From: DASYTH01 sp035762905
Lineage (GTDB): Bacteria > Actinomycetota > Actinomycetes > Mycobacteriales > Pseudonocardiaceae
Assembly (NCBI RefSeq): GCF_035762905.1
Contig: NZ_DASUCC010000070.1
Coordinates: forward strand, 62,001-126,000
Reading direction: 5' to 3'
Length of the DNA: 64,000 bases
Below the pieces are notes generated by a model. That model was given only the letters and a program-made list of their open reading frames with translations. It searched no databases and was not told the DNA's origin. Numbering within the stretch: the first letter of the stretch is position 1; the number at the start of each line of letters is the position of its first letter. The translations under genes and the position numbers were made by a program. This document shows, one piece after another, positions 9,499 to 17,855 of this stretch.

Positions 9499-10149
9499 AT
9501 GCCGGGACTGGATGGTGCGCAGATCAGGCGGCGGCTGGCGGACGCGCGGCTCTACCTGTGCACGCCGAACCGCCCGGACCTGGCCGAGCTGGTGGACGCC
9601 GCGCTGGCCGGCGGGGTGGACATCGTCCAGCTGCGGGACAAGGGTCTTGAGGCCGGACCGGAGCTGGCGGCGCTGGCGGTGCTGGCCGAGGTGTGTGCCC
9701 GGCACGGCGCGCTGCTGGCGGTGAACGACCGGGCCGACGTGGCGCTCGCCGCCGGGGCCGATGTGCTGCATCTGGGGCAGGACGATCTGCCGGTCGGCTG
9801 GGCCCGCCGGATCGCCGGCGACGACCTGGTGATCGGCCGGTCCAGCCACGATCCCGGCCAGGCCGCGGTGGCCGCGACCGAGCCGGGCGTGGACTACTTC
9901 TGCACCGGCCCGTGCTGGCCGACACCCACCAAGCCGGGCCGCCCGGCACCCGGGTTGGACCTGGTCCGGACCACCGCTGCGGCCGGGCCGAGTCGGCCGT
10001 GGTTCGCCATCGGCGGGATCGACGCGGCGCGGCTGCCCGGAGTGCTGGCCGCGGGCGCGCGCCGGGTCGTGGTGGTCCGAGCGATCACCGAGGCCGACGA
10101 CCCACGGGCGGCGGCCGAACAGCTGGCCGGGCTGCTGCGTTCACCGTGA
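9499..10149 (+). CDS. thiE: thiamine-phosphate synthase ThiE
   Basis: A 216-residue TIM-barrel enzyme that joins HMP-PP and thiazole phosphate to thiamine monophosphate. Motifs seen: VQLRDK, AVNDRADVA, HLGQDDLP, the pyrophosphate-binding CTGPCWPTPTKPG and FAIGGID. TAGCGT at 9486-9491 is a good -10 box that would start transcription at the ATG 9499, so the mRNA is probably leaderless and escapes TPP riboswitch control. An in-frame GTG at 9490 is the alternative start. Divergent from thiO. Confidence 0.95.
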   Translation: MPGLDGAQIRRRLADARLYLCTPNRPDLAELVDAALAGGVDIVQLRDKGLEAGPELAALAVLAEVCARHGALLAVNDRADVALAAGADVLHLGQDDLPVGWARRIAGDDLVIGRSSHDPGQAAVAATEPGVDYFCTGPCWPTPTKPGRPAPGLDLVRTTAAAGPSRPWFAIGGIDAARLPGVLAAGARRVVVVRAITEADDPRAAAEQLAGLLRSP

Positions 10150-10176
10150 GCGCCGGAGCGAACCATCAAATACAGT

Positions 10177-10238
10177 GCGGCGGACGAGCCGGCAGGGTTC
10201 GGCTCGTCCGCCGCGTGTCCTGGGGGGAGTTCAGGACA
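10177..10238. terminator. two adjacent hairpins between convergent genes
   Basis: The first stem is a perfect 14-bp inverted repeat (10177-10190 with 10201-10214, loop 10 bases). The second is a perfect 7-bp repeat (10216-10222 with 10232-10238). They lie between the ends of thiE and the minus-strand protease gene, so they probably terminate both. No T-tract follows, as usual in high-GC actinobacteria. Confidence 0.75.
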
Positions 10239-10257
10239 CTTGGGTGTTACTGCTCGT

Positions 10258-11391
10258 CTATCCGGTGATCAGAGTCAGGCCGTAGGCGGACAGCGCCTCG
10301 CGGACCGGCTGGTGGAACGTGATGCCACCGGAGGTGCAGTTGCCGGAGCCACCGGAGGTGATGCCCTGGGCCTGCACGCGGGTCGCACCGTTGGGGGAGA
10401 CGTAGGCGCCGCCGGAGTCGCCGGGCTGCGCGCACACGGTGGTGCGGGTCAGGCCGCCGACGATGTCGCCGCCGCCGTAGTTCACGGTCTGGTTGTTGGC
10501 CTGGACGACGCCGCAGCGCCAGCCGGTGGTCGAGCCCGAGCGGCAGATGCTCGAGCCGATCGCGGCCGGGGTCGAGCCGGCGACGGTCACGTCGGAACCG
10601 GAGGAGTACCGGTCGACCAGCGAGGTCTGCACGGCGGCCGTCGAGGTGATCCGGATCCGCGCGTAGTCGTTGGTGGGGAAGGAGAAGTTCGCGACCGGGC
10701 CGATCGTCCCGCCGGAACCGGTCCAGGTGCCGCCGAGCTCACCGCAGTGCCCGGCGGTGAGGATGTAGCGGGTGCTGCCGGCGTTGCCGCTGAAGGCGAG
10801 CGAGCAGCGCGCGCCGCCACCGTTGATCGCCTGGCCGCCGATCAGGTTCCAGAACGTCTGGGGTTTGGCGGCGACGTGCTCTACCCGCACGTCCTTGCCG
10901 GCGGCCCAGGCCAGGCCGGCGGCGTCGTTGCCGACGACCTCGACCACGACGGAGTTCGACTTCGCGTCGACGTACCAGCCGGCCACCGTGTCCGGCACCG
11001 ATGCCGTGGCGGCATCCAGCGTCGCCTGGACCGCGCTGAGTTGGGCGGCGCTGCGGGCCATCAGCTTTGCGGTCGCGCCGGTGGCGGTGATCGCCTGCAG
11101 TTGGGACGCGTCGGTGGTGGCGACGGTCAGCTTGCCGGTCGTGCTGTCGAACCAGGATCCGGCGTAGCTGCCGGCCAGCCGCGCGGTCAGGGCGGCTTCG
11201 GTGACGACGGCGCGGTTCTCCTGGCCGATCCGGGCCAGCGCGGCGTCGGCGCTCAGCCCGAGGTCGGCCTGCATGGCGTCGAACATCGCCGAGGACTGCG
11301 GCGCAGCCATGGCGGGTACGGACATGGACGTGGCCAGTCCGACTGCCAGCAGAGCGGCACCCGCAAAGCGGGCAACACTCGTTCGATTCAT
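10258..11391 (-). CDS. secreted S1 serine protease (alpha-lytic / S. griseus protease type)
   Basis: A 377-residue preproenzyme. A signal peptide (1-30, cut near AMA-AP) is followed by an alpha-lytic-protease-type propeptide (about 31-183) and a mature protease from about IGGQAI. The catalytic residues are His215 (LTAGHC), Asp242 (TNDYARI) and Ser326 (QPGDSGG). Three likely disulfides are C196-C216, C283-C293 and C320-C352. GGAG precedes ATG 11391. It should be secreted by Sec and self-processed; a small extracellular protease for nutrient release is the likely role. Confidence 0.95.
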   Translation of the reverse strand: MNRTSVARFAGAALLAVGLATSMSVPAMAAPQSSAMFDAMQADLGLSADAALARIGQENRAVVTEAALTARLAGSYAGSWFDSTTGKLTVATTDASQLQAITATGATAKLMARSAAQLSAVQATLDAATASVPDTVAGWYVDAKSNSVVVEVVGNDAAGLAWAAGKDVRVEHVAAKPQTFWNLIGGQAINGGGARCSLAFSGNAGSTRYILTAGHCGELGGTWTGSGGTIGPVANFSFPTNDYARIRITSTAAVQTSLVDRYSSGSDVTVAGSTPAAIGSSICRSGSTTGWRCGVVQANNQTVNYGGGDIVGGLTRTTVCAQPGDSGGAYVSPNGATRVQAQGITSGGSGNCTSGGITFHQPVREALSAYGLTLITG

Positions 11392-11677
11392 TTCTGTCTC
11401 CCTCGATGGGTTGCAGGGCCCGGCAACGGGGGAATGTGGTGTCCGCCCGCGCACGGGTGTAGAGGGACCACGAAGCGCCACCCTTTTGGGTGACCCTCCA
11501 ACGGATGAACCTAGGCGGTAGTCGAGCCGTTACGGAAGGGTCCGAACGGGGGGAACAGTTGTCATATTTCACCCGATTCGACTACTTCTCGTGATCATCG
11601 GATCTTTGATCGTCCCTGTTCCGGGGCGCACTGGTCACCACGGGTGACATAGATCCGGCTGATGCACACTGTGCTAT
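11392..11677. promoter_or_regulatory. intergenic promoter region between S1 protease and dehydratase
   Basis: 286 bases between two divergent genes. It is less GC-rich than its surroundings around 11555-11620, as expected of promoters, but I could not pick a convincing -35/-10 pair on either strand. No open frame or long repeat was seen. Confidence 0.4.
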
Positions 11678-12631
11678 GTGCGACTCGTGACCATCGATGA
11701 CATCCGCCTTGCCGCCCGCACGATCGAGCCGGTCGCCGTCCGGACGCCGCTGCTGCCCTGCCCGTGGGCCGACCCGGACCGCCCGCTGTGGCTCAAGCCG
11801 GAAAACCTGCAACCGATCGGCGCGTTCAAGATCCGCGGTGCCTACCACGCGATCGCCCGGCTGCCCGCCGACGCCAGGGCCCGGGGCGTGGTGGCCTACT
11901 CCAGCGGCAACCACGCCCAGGCCGTGGCCTACGCGGCCCGGGCCTTCGGGGTGCCGGCGGTGATCGTGATCGAGGACACCGCGCCGGAGATCAAGGTGAC
12001 GGCCACCCGCGCGCACGGCGCCGAAGTGGTCCAGGTGCCGCTGCCCGACCGGGAGTCCGCCGCGGCCGAGATCGGCCGGGAGCGCGGGCTCGCGCTGATC
12101 CCGCCGTTCGACCATCCGGACGTGATCGCCGGCCAGGGCACCATCGGGCTGGAGATCGTCGCCGACCTGCCGGACGTCGACGTGGTCCTGGTCCCGGTCA
12201 GCGGCGGCGGCCTGATCTCCGGCATCGCCGGCGCGGTCAAGGCACTGCGCCCGCAGGCCGCCGTGATCGGCGTGGAACCGGTGCTCGCCGCCGACACCGC
12301 CGAGGGCCTTGCCGCAGGCGAACGCGTGCACTGGGCGCCCGCCGACCGGGCCCGCACCATGGCCGACGGCCTGCGCGCCGAGCCGTCCGAGCTGACCTTC
12401 GCCCACCTGCGCAAGCTGGTGGACGGCATCGTCACGGTCACCGAGGACGAGTTGCTCGCCGCGGTCGCCCACCTGGCCCGCACCGCCCGCCTGATCGCCG
12501 AACCCAGCGGCGCCGCCAGCACGGCGGCCTACCTGAACCACGCGGCCGACTTCCCGCCCGGCCGCACGGTCGCCGTGGTCTCCGGCGGCAACATCGACCC
12601 GGCCGTCCTCACCCGGGCACTGGCCGGCTGA
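11678..12631 (+). CDS. threonine/serine dehydratase-like PLP enzyme
   Basis: A 317-residue fold-type II PLP enzyme. The Schiff-base lysine is Lys51 (GAFKIRGAY), the substrate loop SSGNHAQ is at 75-81, and the phosphate loop SGGGLISG is near 181. The length is that of the short threonine dehydratases/serine racemases without a C-terminal ACT domain, so it is probably catabolic and not feedback-inhibited by isoleucine. The start is GTG 11678 (GTG 11687 possible); there is no clear ribosome site. Its end abuts the convergent exporter gene with no spacer. Confidence 0.88.
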   Translation: MRLVTIDDIRLAARTIEPVAVRTPLLPCPWADPDRPLWLKPENLQPIGAFKIRGAYHAIARLPADARARGVVAYSSGNHAQAVAYAARAFGVPAVIVIEDTAPEIKVTATRAHGAEVVQVPLPDRESAAAEIGRERGLALIPPFDHPDVIAGQGTIGLEIVADLPDVDVVLVPVSGGGLISGIAGAVKALRPQAAVIGVEPVLAADTAEGLAAGERVHWAPADRARTMADGLRAEPSELTFAHLRKLVDGIVTVTEDELLAAVAHLARTARLIAEPSGAASTAAYLNHAADFPPGRTVAVVSGGNIDPAVLTRALAG

Positions 12632-14176
12632 TCAGCTCGACGCGGTGCCCACCCGGTGGGTGGGCTCGACGTGCGTCGGCGGGCCTTCGACGCCGCAGTG
12701 GAAGCAGTCACCGGGCCGGGGATGGTCGGGCACCGGTTCGGTGGGCGGCACGGCCAGGACGTCATTGCGGATGCCGAGGGCGAGCACGCCGCCGAGGGCG
12801 CACATGGCGGCGCAGACGATCATGGCGGTGCGGAACCCGGCGGTGAGCGCGGCGGGGTCCATGTAGGCGGTGCCGGACAGGCCGGCGACGGCGGGCAGCA
12901 CGGCGACCGCAAGCAGGCCGCCGGTCCGGGCGATCGCGTTGTTCACGCCGGAGGCGATCCCGGCGTGCCGGTCCTCGGCGGCGGCAAGCACAGCCGCGGT
13001 GACCGGGGCGACCACGCAGGCCAGGCCGAGGCCGAACACCACAACGGCGGGCAGCACGTCGGCCAGGTACGACGACCCGGGCCCGATCCTGGTCAGCAGC
13101 AGCATGCCGGTCGCGATCACGAACGGGCCGATCACCAGGAACCAACGCGGCCCGTACCGCTGGGCGAGCTGGCCGGACCGGGCCGAGAGCAGCAGCAGGA
13201 TCAGGGTGATCGGCAGTCCGGCCACCCCGGCCGCGATCGGCGAGTAGCCCAGCGACACCTGAAGCTGCATCACGAACAGCATCATCACGCCGCCCAGCGC
13301 CGCGTAGACCACGAAGGTCAGCGCGTTGGCCAGGGTGAACGTGCGGTCGGCGAACATGTCCGGCGGGACGAGCGGATCACGGCGCAGCCGCTGCAGCACC
13401 ACGAACGCGGCCAGCGCGAGCACCCCGACCAGCCCGGTCGCCAGCAGCACCGGATCGTCCGCGCCGCGCACCGGCAGCTCCACCAGCGCGTAGGTCAGCC
13501 CGGCGAGGCCGAGCGCGGCCAGCGCGGAGTCGAACACGTCCGGATGGGTGCCGGCCAGCTGCTCGTCCCGGGACTCCGGCAGGTACCGCCCGGCGAGCCA
13601 CACGCACAGCGCGGCCAGCGGCAGGTTGATCAGGAACGCCAGCCGCCAGGACCAGACCTGCACCACCAGGCCGCCGAGCAGCGGCCCGATCGCCCCGGCG
13701 ATCCCGCCCAGCCCGGACCAGGCGCCGATCGCCCGCGCCCGGTCCGCACGCACGAACGACGACTGGATGATCGCCAGCGAGCCCGGGGTGAGCAGCGCGC
13801 CGCCGATCCCCTGCAGCACCCGGGCGGCGACCAGTTGACCGGTGCTCTGCGCCGCCCCGCACAGCACCGAGGCCAGGCCGAACCACACCACGCCGATCAC
13901 GAACACCCGGCGCCGGCCGTACCGGTCGCCGAGCGAGCCGGCGATCAGGATCAGCGCGGCCAGCGACAGCATGTAGCCGTCCAGCATCCACTGCAGGTCG
14001 GCCACCGAGGCGCTCAGATCCCGGCCGATCTGCGGCAGCGCGACGTTGATGATCGTGCTGTCCAGGAACGCCATCCCGGACCCGAGGATCGTGGTGGCCA
14101 GCACCCCGCGTGCCGCGGCGGTCCCCCACCGGACCTCGCCCGCCGCCGCGGGGACAGGGCCCGATGACGCACTCAT
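12632..14176 (-). CDS. DHA2-type MFS drug exporter (14 TM)
   Basis: A 514-residue membrane transporter. Motif A (GSLGDRYGRRRVF), the DHA2 N-terminus (FLDSTIINVALPQI) and the motif C region (GIAGAIGPLLGG) mark the 14-helix EmrB/QacA group of proton-driven multidrug antiporters. An unusual hydrophilic tail after the last helix carries CFHCG and several His, possibly a metal-binding site. I chose ATG 14176; it forms an ATGA overlap with a short open frame in the 95-bp repeat just upstream. Drug specificity unknown. Confidence 0.93.
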   Translation of the reverse strand: MSASSGPVPAAAGEVRWGTAAARGVLATTILGSGMAFLDSTIINVALPQIGRDLSASVADLQWMLDGYMLSLAALILIAGSLGDRYGRRRVFVIGVVWFGLASVLCGAAQSTGQLVAARVLQGIGGALLTPGSLAIIQSSFVRADRARAIGAWSGLGGIAGAIGPLLGGLVVQVWSWRLAFLINLPLAALCVWLAGRYLPESRDEQLAGTHPDVFDSALAALGLAGLTYALVELPVRGADDPVLLATGLVGVLALAAFVVLQRLRRDPLVPPDMFADRTFTLANALTFVVYAALGGVMMLFVMQLQVSLGYSPIAAGVAGLPITLILLLLSARSGQLAQRYGPRWFLVIGPFVIATGMLLLTRIGPGSSYLADVLPAVVVFGLGLACVVAPVTAAVLAAAEDRHAGIASGVNNAIARTGGLLAVAVLPAVAGLSGTAYMDPAALTAGFRTAMIVCAAMCALGGVLALGIRNDVLAVPPTEPVPDHPRPGDCFHCGVEGPPTHVEPTHRVGTASS

Positions 14177-14365
14177 AGCGGCAACTCGCAAGCTCGCAGC
14201 CGCCTGACCCGCCCGCCTCGCAAGCTCGGCGGCCGGGCAGTGCCCGATGGTTCGCTCGCGGGCTCGCTCATAGCGGCAACTCGCAAGCTCGCAGCCGCCT
14301 GACCCGCCCGCCTCGCAAGCTCGGCGGCCGGGCAGTGCCCGTTGGTTCGCTCGCGGGCTCGCTCA
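14176..14365 (-). repeat. perfect 95-bp tandem duplication, two units
   Basis: Two head-to-tail units (14176-14270 and 14271-14365) differ by a single base. On the minus strand each unit contains a 32-codon open frame starting (A/G)TGAGCGAGCC. The first starts at 14366 and overlaps the GntR stop as GTGA; its own stop overlaps the start of the second (14271) as ATGA; the second stop overlaps the exporter start as ATGA. The units carry several GCGAGC/GCTTGC words and a GGGCACTGCCC palindrome. They may be a duplicated intergenic element or a translational relay. Confidence 0.9.
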
Positions 14366-15115
14366 CGGCCTGTTCAGCGTCGCCACGAACTTGTAGCGAT
14401 CCCCCCGGTACACCGAGCGCACCCATTCCACCGGGCGGCCCTCGGTGTCGAAGGTCTGCCGGGACAGCAGCAGCATCGGCATTCCCACGTCCGCGCCGAG
14501 CAGCTCCGCCTCGTGCGGACCGGCAAGCGCGGTCTCGATGGTCTCCTCCGCGTGCCCCATCTCCACGTCGAACCGCTCGCGCAGCACCTGATACAGGGAC
14601 ACCCCGCTGGTGACGAACCGGCGCAGCCCGCGGAACCGGCCGAGCGGCAGGTGCGTGGTCTCGATGGCCATCGGCTCGCCGTCGGCCAGCCGCAACCGCT
14701 GCAGCCGCAGCACCTTGGCGGTGGGCCGGATGCCCAGCAGCCGGGACAGCTCCGGCTCGGCCGGCACCTCGGACACGTCGAGCAGCTTGGACGACGGCTC
14801 GCGGCCCTGCGCCCGCATGTCCTCGGTGTAGGAGGACAGCTGCAGCCGCTGGGCCATCTTCGGCTCCGCGGCGAACGTGCCCTTGCCCTGCACGCGCAGC
14901 AGCCGACCCTCGACGGTCAGCTCGGCAAGGGCCTGCCGCACGGTCGTGCGGGACACGTCGAACTGCGCGGCCAGCGAGCGCTCGGTGGGAATCGGCGACC
15001 CGGGCGGCAGCGAGCCGAGCACCTCGAGCAGGTGACGCTTGAGGCCCCAGTACTTCGGCTCCCGCTGCACCCGGGCAATCACGTCGTGCGCGTCGCTCGC
15101 CGGCGTATCGAGCAT
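14363..15115 (-). CDS. dasR: GntR/HutC family regulator, DasR-like
   Basis: A 250-residue repressor with a GntR winged helix (about 20-90; RSLAAQFDVSRTTVRQALAEL) and a UTRA ligand domain (about 105-245). The DasR assignment is supported by its divergent SIS-protein and GlcNAc-kinase-like neighbours and by a dre-type operator in the shared promoter region. DasR/NagR proteins sense phosphorylated amino sugars and repress GlcNAc and chitin genes. ATG 15115 has GAGGAG upstream. The stop is at the edge of the 95-bp repeat. Confidence 0.85.
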   Translation of the reverse strand: MLDTPASDAHDVIARVQREPKYWGLKRHLLEVLGSLPPGSPIPTERSLAAQFDVSRTTVRQALAELTVEGRLLRVQGKGTFAAEPKMAQRLQLSSYTEDMRAQGREPSSKLLDVSEVPAEPELSRLLGIRPTAKVLRLQRLRLADGEPMAIETTHLPLGRFRGLRRFVTSGVSLYQVLRERFDVEMGHAEETIETALAGPHEAELLGADVGMPMLLLSRQTFDTEGRPVEWVRSVYRGDRYKFVATLNRP

Positions 15116-15216
15116 TGCTCCTCCTCGAACCGTCCCAGGTACAGAATGCCTGTCATCGGCGACAGAAGCGATCACGCCGCACCCATATCGTCACATGTGT
15201 GCCGGAACGCCCCGGG

Positions 15217-15222
15217 TAATAT
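15217..15222 (+). promoter_or_regulatory. -10 box of SIS gene
   Basis: TAATAT is a strong -10 hexamer placing initiation near 15229, inside the dre palindrome. DasR bound there would block RNA polymerase directly. No good -35 is seen. Confidence 0.5.
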
Positions 15223-15236
15223 TGGTCTAGACCTGG
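15221..15236 (+). promoter_or_regulatory. dre-type operator (DasR site)
   Basis: ATTGGTCTAGACCTGG contains the 10-bp palindrome GGTCTAGACC (15224-15233), the core of the Streptomyces DasR responsive element. It lies between the GntR gene and the SIS gene and overlaps the predicted start of transcription of the latter. Matched by memory of the consensus, not by search. Confidence 0.85.
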
Positions 15237-15259
15237 AGATCTGCCAAGGAGGACGCTCG

Positions 15260-16309
15260 ATGAACCCAGCCGCGCTGGCCCCCGGCGCGCGGATGCGGGC
15301 CGAGATCGCCGCCCAACCGGCGGTGTTCGACGCCGTGCTCGGCCGCCGGGCGGAGTTCGCGGGCGTCGCCGCGGCGATCGGCCGGCGCCGGCCCCGGTTC
15401 GCGCTGCTGGCCGCGCGCGGCTCGAGCGACCACGCCGCGCTCTACGCCAAGTACCTGATCGAGATCCTGCTCCGGCTGCCCGCCGGGCTCGCCTCGCCGT
15501 CCACCACCACGCTCTACGGCGTCGAGCCGGACCTGGCCGATGTGCTGTTCCTGACCGTCAGCCAGAGCGGCGGCTCGCCCGACCTGGTGGAGGCGACCCA
15601 GGCCGCCCGCCGGTGCGGCGCGCTCACCGTCGCGGTCACCAACAACCCGGAATCCCCGCTCGCCTCGGTGGCCGAACTGGCCGTCGGGATCGGTGCCGGC
15701 GAGGAGCTGGCGGTGGCCGCCACCAAGACCTACACCGCCAGCCTGCTCACCCTCTACCTGCTGGTGGACGCGGTGCGCGACGGCACAGGTGCGGCCGCGG
15801 CCGGCATCGGTGACCTGGCCGAGCAGACCCTGGCCGGCTCGGCCGGACCGGTGCGCGAGGCCGCCGACCGGTACCGGTTCGTCGAGCGGATCGTCACCAC
15901 CGGCCGCGGCTACTCCTCGGCCACCGCCGCGGAGGCGGCACTCAAGCTGGCCGAGACCAGCTACCTGGCCGCCCGGGCGTACAGCGGCGCGGACCTGCTG
16001 CACGGTCCGGTGGCCGCGATCGACGCCGAGACGGGGGTGCTGGCGGTGGCCAGCGCCGGCCCCGGCGGCGCCGCCATGCGGGACGTGGTGGCCGCGGTCC
16101 GGGAGCGCGGCGCGGACGTGCTCGCCGTCGGCTCGGCCGCGGCGGAGGTGACCACCGGCCCGCGGATCGACGTGCCGCGCACCGCCGACGAGGTGGCCCC
16201 GGTCCTTGAGGTCCTTCCGCTGCAACAACTCGCCCTCGAGCTGGCGTTGGCCCGCGGCGGCGATCCGGATCGGCCACGCGGGTTGAACAAAGTCACCCGC
16301 ACCCGCTGA
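15260..16309 (+). CDS. double-SIS domain sugar isomerase/deaminase-like protein
   Basis: A 349-residue cytoplasmic protein with two SIS domains (about 30-170 and 200-335). Sugar-phosphate-binding serine patterns ARGSSDHA, SQSGGSPDL and ATKTYTAS are present. It resembles the isomerase half of GlmS but has no glutaminase domain. This layout is typical of amino-sugar-6-phosphate deaminases (NagB-II/AgaS type), so conversion of GlcN-6-P to Fru-6-P is a reasonable inference. AAGGAGG precedes ATG 15260. It is preceded by the dre site and followed by a GlcNAc-kinase-like gene. Confidence 0.88.
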   Translation: MNPAALAPGARMRAEIAAQPAVFDAVLGRRAEFAGVAAAIGRRRPRFALLAARGSSDHAALYAKYLIEILLRLPAGLASPSTTTLYGVEPDLADVLFLTVSQSGGSPDLVEATQAARRCGALTVAVTNNPESPLASVAELAVGIGAGEELAVAATKTYTASLLTLYLLVDAVRDGTGAAAAGIGDLAEQTLAGSAGPVREAADRYRFVERIVTTGRGYSSATAAEAALKLAETSYLAARAYSGADLLHGPVAAIDAETGVLAVASAGPGGAAMRDVVAAVRERGADVLAVGSAAAEVTTGPRIDVPRTADEVAPVLEVLPLQQLALELALARGGDPDRPRGLNKVTRTR

Positions 16310-16329
16310 CTCCTCCCTACACTCCCTCC

Positions 16330-16773
16330 ATGCGCCGGACCTCGTTCGCCAGGTGGCCGTGCTCCATCGCGAGGACCATGGACCTGCTTGGTGATCAATG
16401 GACGTTGCTCGTGCTGCGCGAGGCCTTCTATGGGGTGAGCAGGTTCGACAAGTTCCAGCTGTCGCTGGGGATCGCCCGCAACACGCTGACCGAGCGGCTG
16501 GACCGGCTGGTCGGCGCGGGGTTGTTGAACCGGGTTCGCTACCAGGAACGCCCGGCCCGGTACGAGTACGTGCTCAGCGAGATGGGCCGGGACTTCTTCC
16601 CGGCGCTGGCCGCGATCATGCGGTGGGGCGACCAGTGGCTGGGTGACGGCTCGCCGCCGCCGGTCACGTTGCTGCACAACGGCTGCGGGCACACCACGCA
16701 CGCCGAGGTGCATTGCGCGCACTGCCAGGGAAAGCTGACCAGCGAGCAGGTCACGATCGAGACCGCGCGGTGA
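16330..16773 (+). CDS. HxlR family transcriptional regulator
   Basis: A 147-residue winged-helix protein. The HxlR pattern is clear: CSIARTMDLLGDQWTLLVLRE, then NTLTERLDRLVGAGLL. The C-terminal extension has a cysteine/histidine cluster (CGHTTHAEVHCAHC) that could bind zinc or sense redox state. It sits between the SIS gene (20 bp) and the kinase gene (four-base GTGA overlap), so it is co-transcribed with amino-sugar genes, an unusual position for HxlR. Confidence 0.88.
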   Translation: MRRTSFARWPCSIARTMDLLGDQWTLLVLREAFYGVSRFDKFQLSLGIARNTLTERLDRLVGAGLLNRVRYQERPARYEYVLSEMGRDFFPALAAIMRWGDQWLGDGSPPPVTLLHNGCGHTTHAEVHCAHCQGKLTSEQVTIETAR

Positions 16774-17732
16774 CCGGCGAGAGCGTCGTCGGGGTGGACA
16801 TCGGTGCCACGTCGACCAGGGCGGTGGCCGTCGCGCCGGACGGATCGGTGCTGGGGCGCGGAACATCGGCCGGCGCCAACCCGAACTCGCACCCGCCGGA
16901 GCTGGCCGGCAAGCGGGTGGCCGAGGCGGTCGCCGCCGCGCTGGGGGCCGCGGATCCGGGCGGTGTCAGGCATTGCGTGCTCGGACTGGCCGGCGTCAGC
17001 AAACTGTCCGATCCGGACATCGGCGCGGTGTTCGAGGACAACCTGCACCGGGTCGGCCTGGACTGCCCGGTCACCGCGGTGTCCGACGCCGAGGCGGCCT
17101 ACGCGTCGGCGACCGCGGAACCGGACGGCACCGTGCTGGTCGGCGGCACCGGTTCGATCGCGGTGCGGATCGTGGCCCGCCGCCAGGCGTTCGTGGTCGG
17201 CGGATACGGCTGGCTGCTCGGCGACGACGGCTCGGCGTTCTGGATCGGCCGCGAGGCGGTGCGCGCCACCCTGGACGCCGTTCGGGCCGGACCGGACATC
17301 GGCCCGCTGGCCGCCGCGGTGCTGACCGAGGCGCTGGGCACCGACGCGGTCACCGAGCCGCACGACTGGCGTTCGGGCACCGACTCCCGGCTGATCACCG
17401 CGGCCAACGCCGAACCGCCGATCCGGCTGGCCCGGTTCGCCACGCTGGTCAGCGCGCACGCGGCCACCGACCCGCGGGCCGCGCGGATCGTCGCGGCCGC
17501 CGCCGGGCACCTGACCGACCAGGCGCTGCGGGCCCGCTCCCCCGGCGCGCACACCCCGGTCGTGCTGGTCGGAAGCGTTGTCGGACCGGGAAGTCCGGTT
17601 GGCGAGACGGTCCGCACCCGACTCGTCGAGCACACCGGCGACCCGGTGCTGTTCGCCACCGACGCCGCGGCCGGCGCCGCCTGGCTCGCGGCCCTCAAGG
17701 TCCTCGGCACTGTTCCGCCTTTCCGGGATTAA
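16770..17732 (+). CDS. BadF/BadG-type N-acetylglucosamine kinase-like protein
   Basis: A 320-residue ASKHA-fold ATPase. The phosphate-1 motif VGVDIGATSTR is at the N-terminus, with the phosphate-2 motif VLVGGTGSIA and GGYGWLLGDDGSAFWIGR in the middle, as in mammalian-type GlcNAc kinases of the BadF/BadG/BcrA/BcrD family. The GTG start overlaps the HxlR stop. In the DasR-controlled context, phosphorylation of GlcNAc or a related sugar is likely; the exact substrate is inferred. Confidence 0.87.
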   Translation: MTGESVVGVDIGATSTRAVAVAPDGSVLGRGTSAGANPNSHPPELAGKRVAEAVAAALGAADPGGVRHCVLGLAGVSKLSDPDIGAVFEDNLHRVGLDCPVTAVSDAEAAYASATAEPDGTVLVGGTGSIAVRIVARRQAFVVGGYGWLLGDDGSAFWIGREAVRATLDAVRAGPDIGPLAAAVLTEALGTDAVTEPHDWRSGTDSRLITAANAEPPIRLARFATLVSAHAATDPRAARIVAAAAGHLTDQALRARSPGAHTPVVLVGSVVGPGSPVGETVRTRLVEHTGDPVLFATDAAAGAAWLAALKVLGTVPPFRD

Positions 17733-17855
17733 CTGCTGTTGTTGCGTTTCAGCCGATGGTGCGGTTAGCGGATTGATTGTGGCTGGGTTGCGTCACGGTG
17801 CCCCTGAGGTCGCGTTGGTCGGTCCAAGACTTTCCACGGTGATCCAGGAAGGGCC

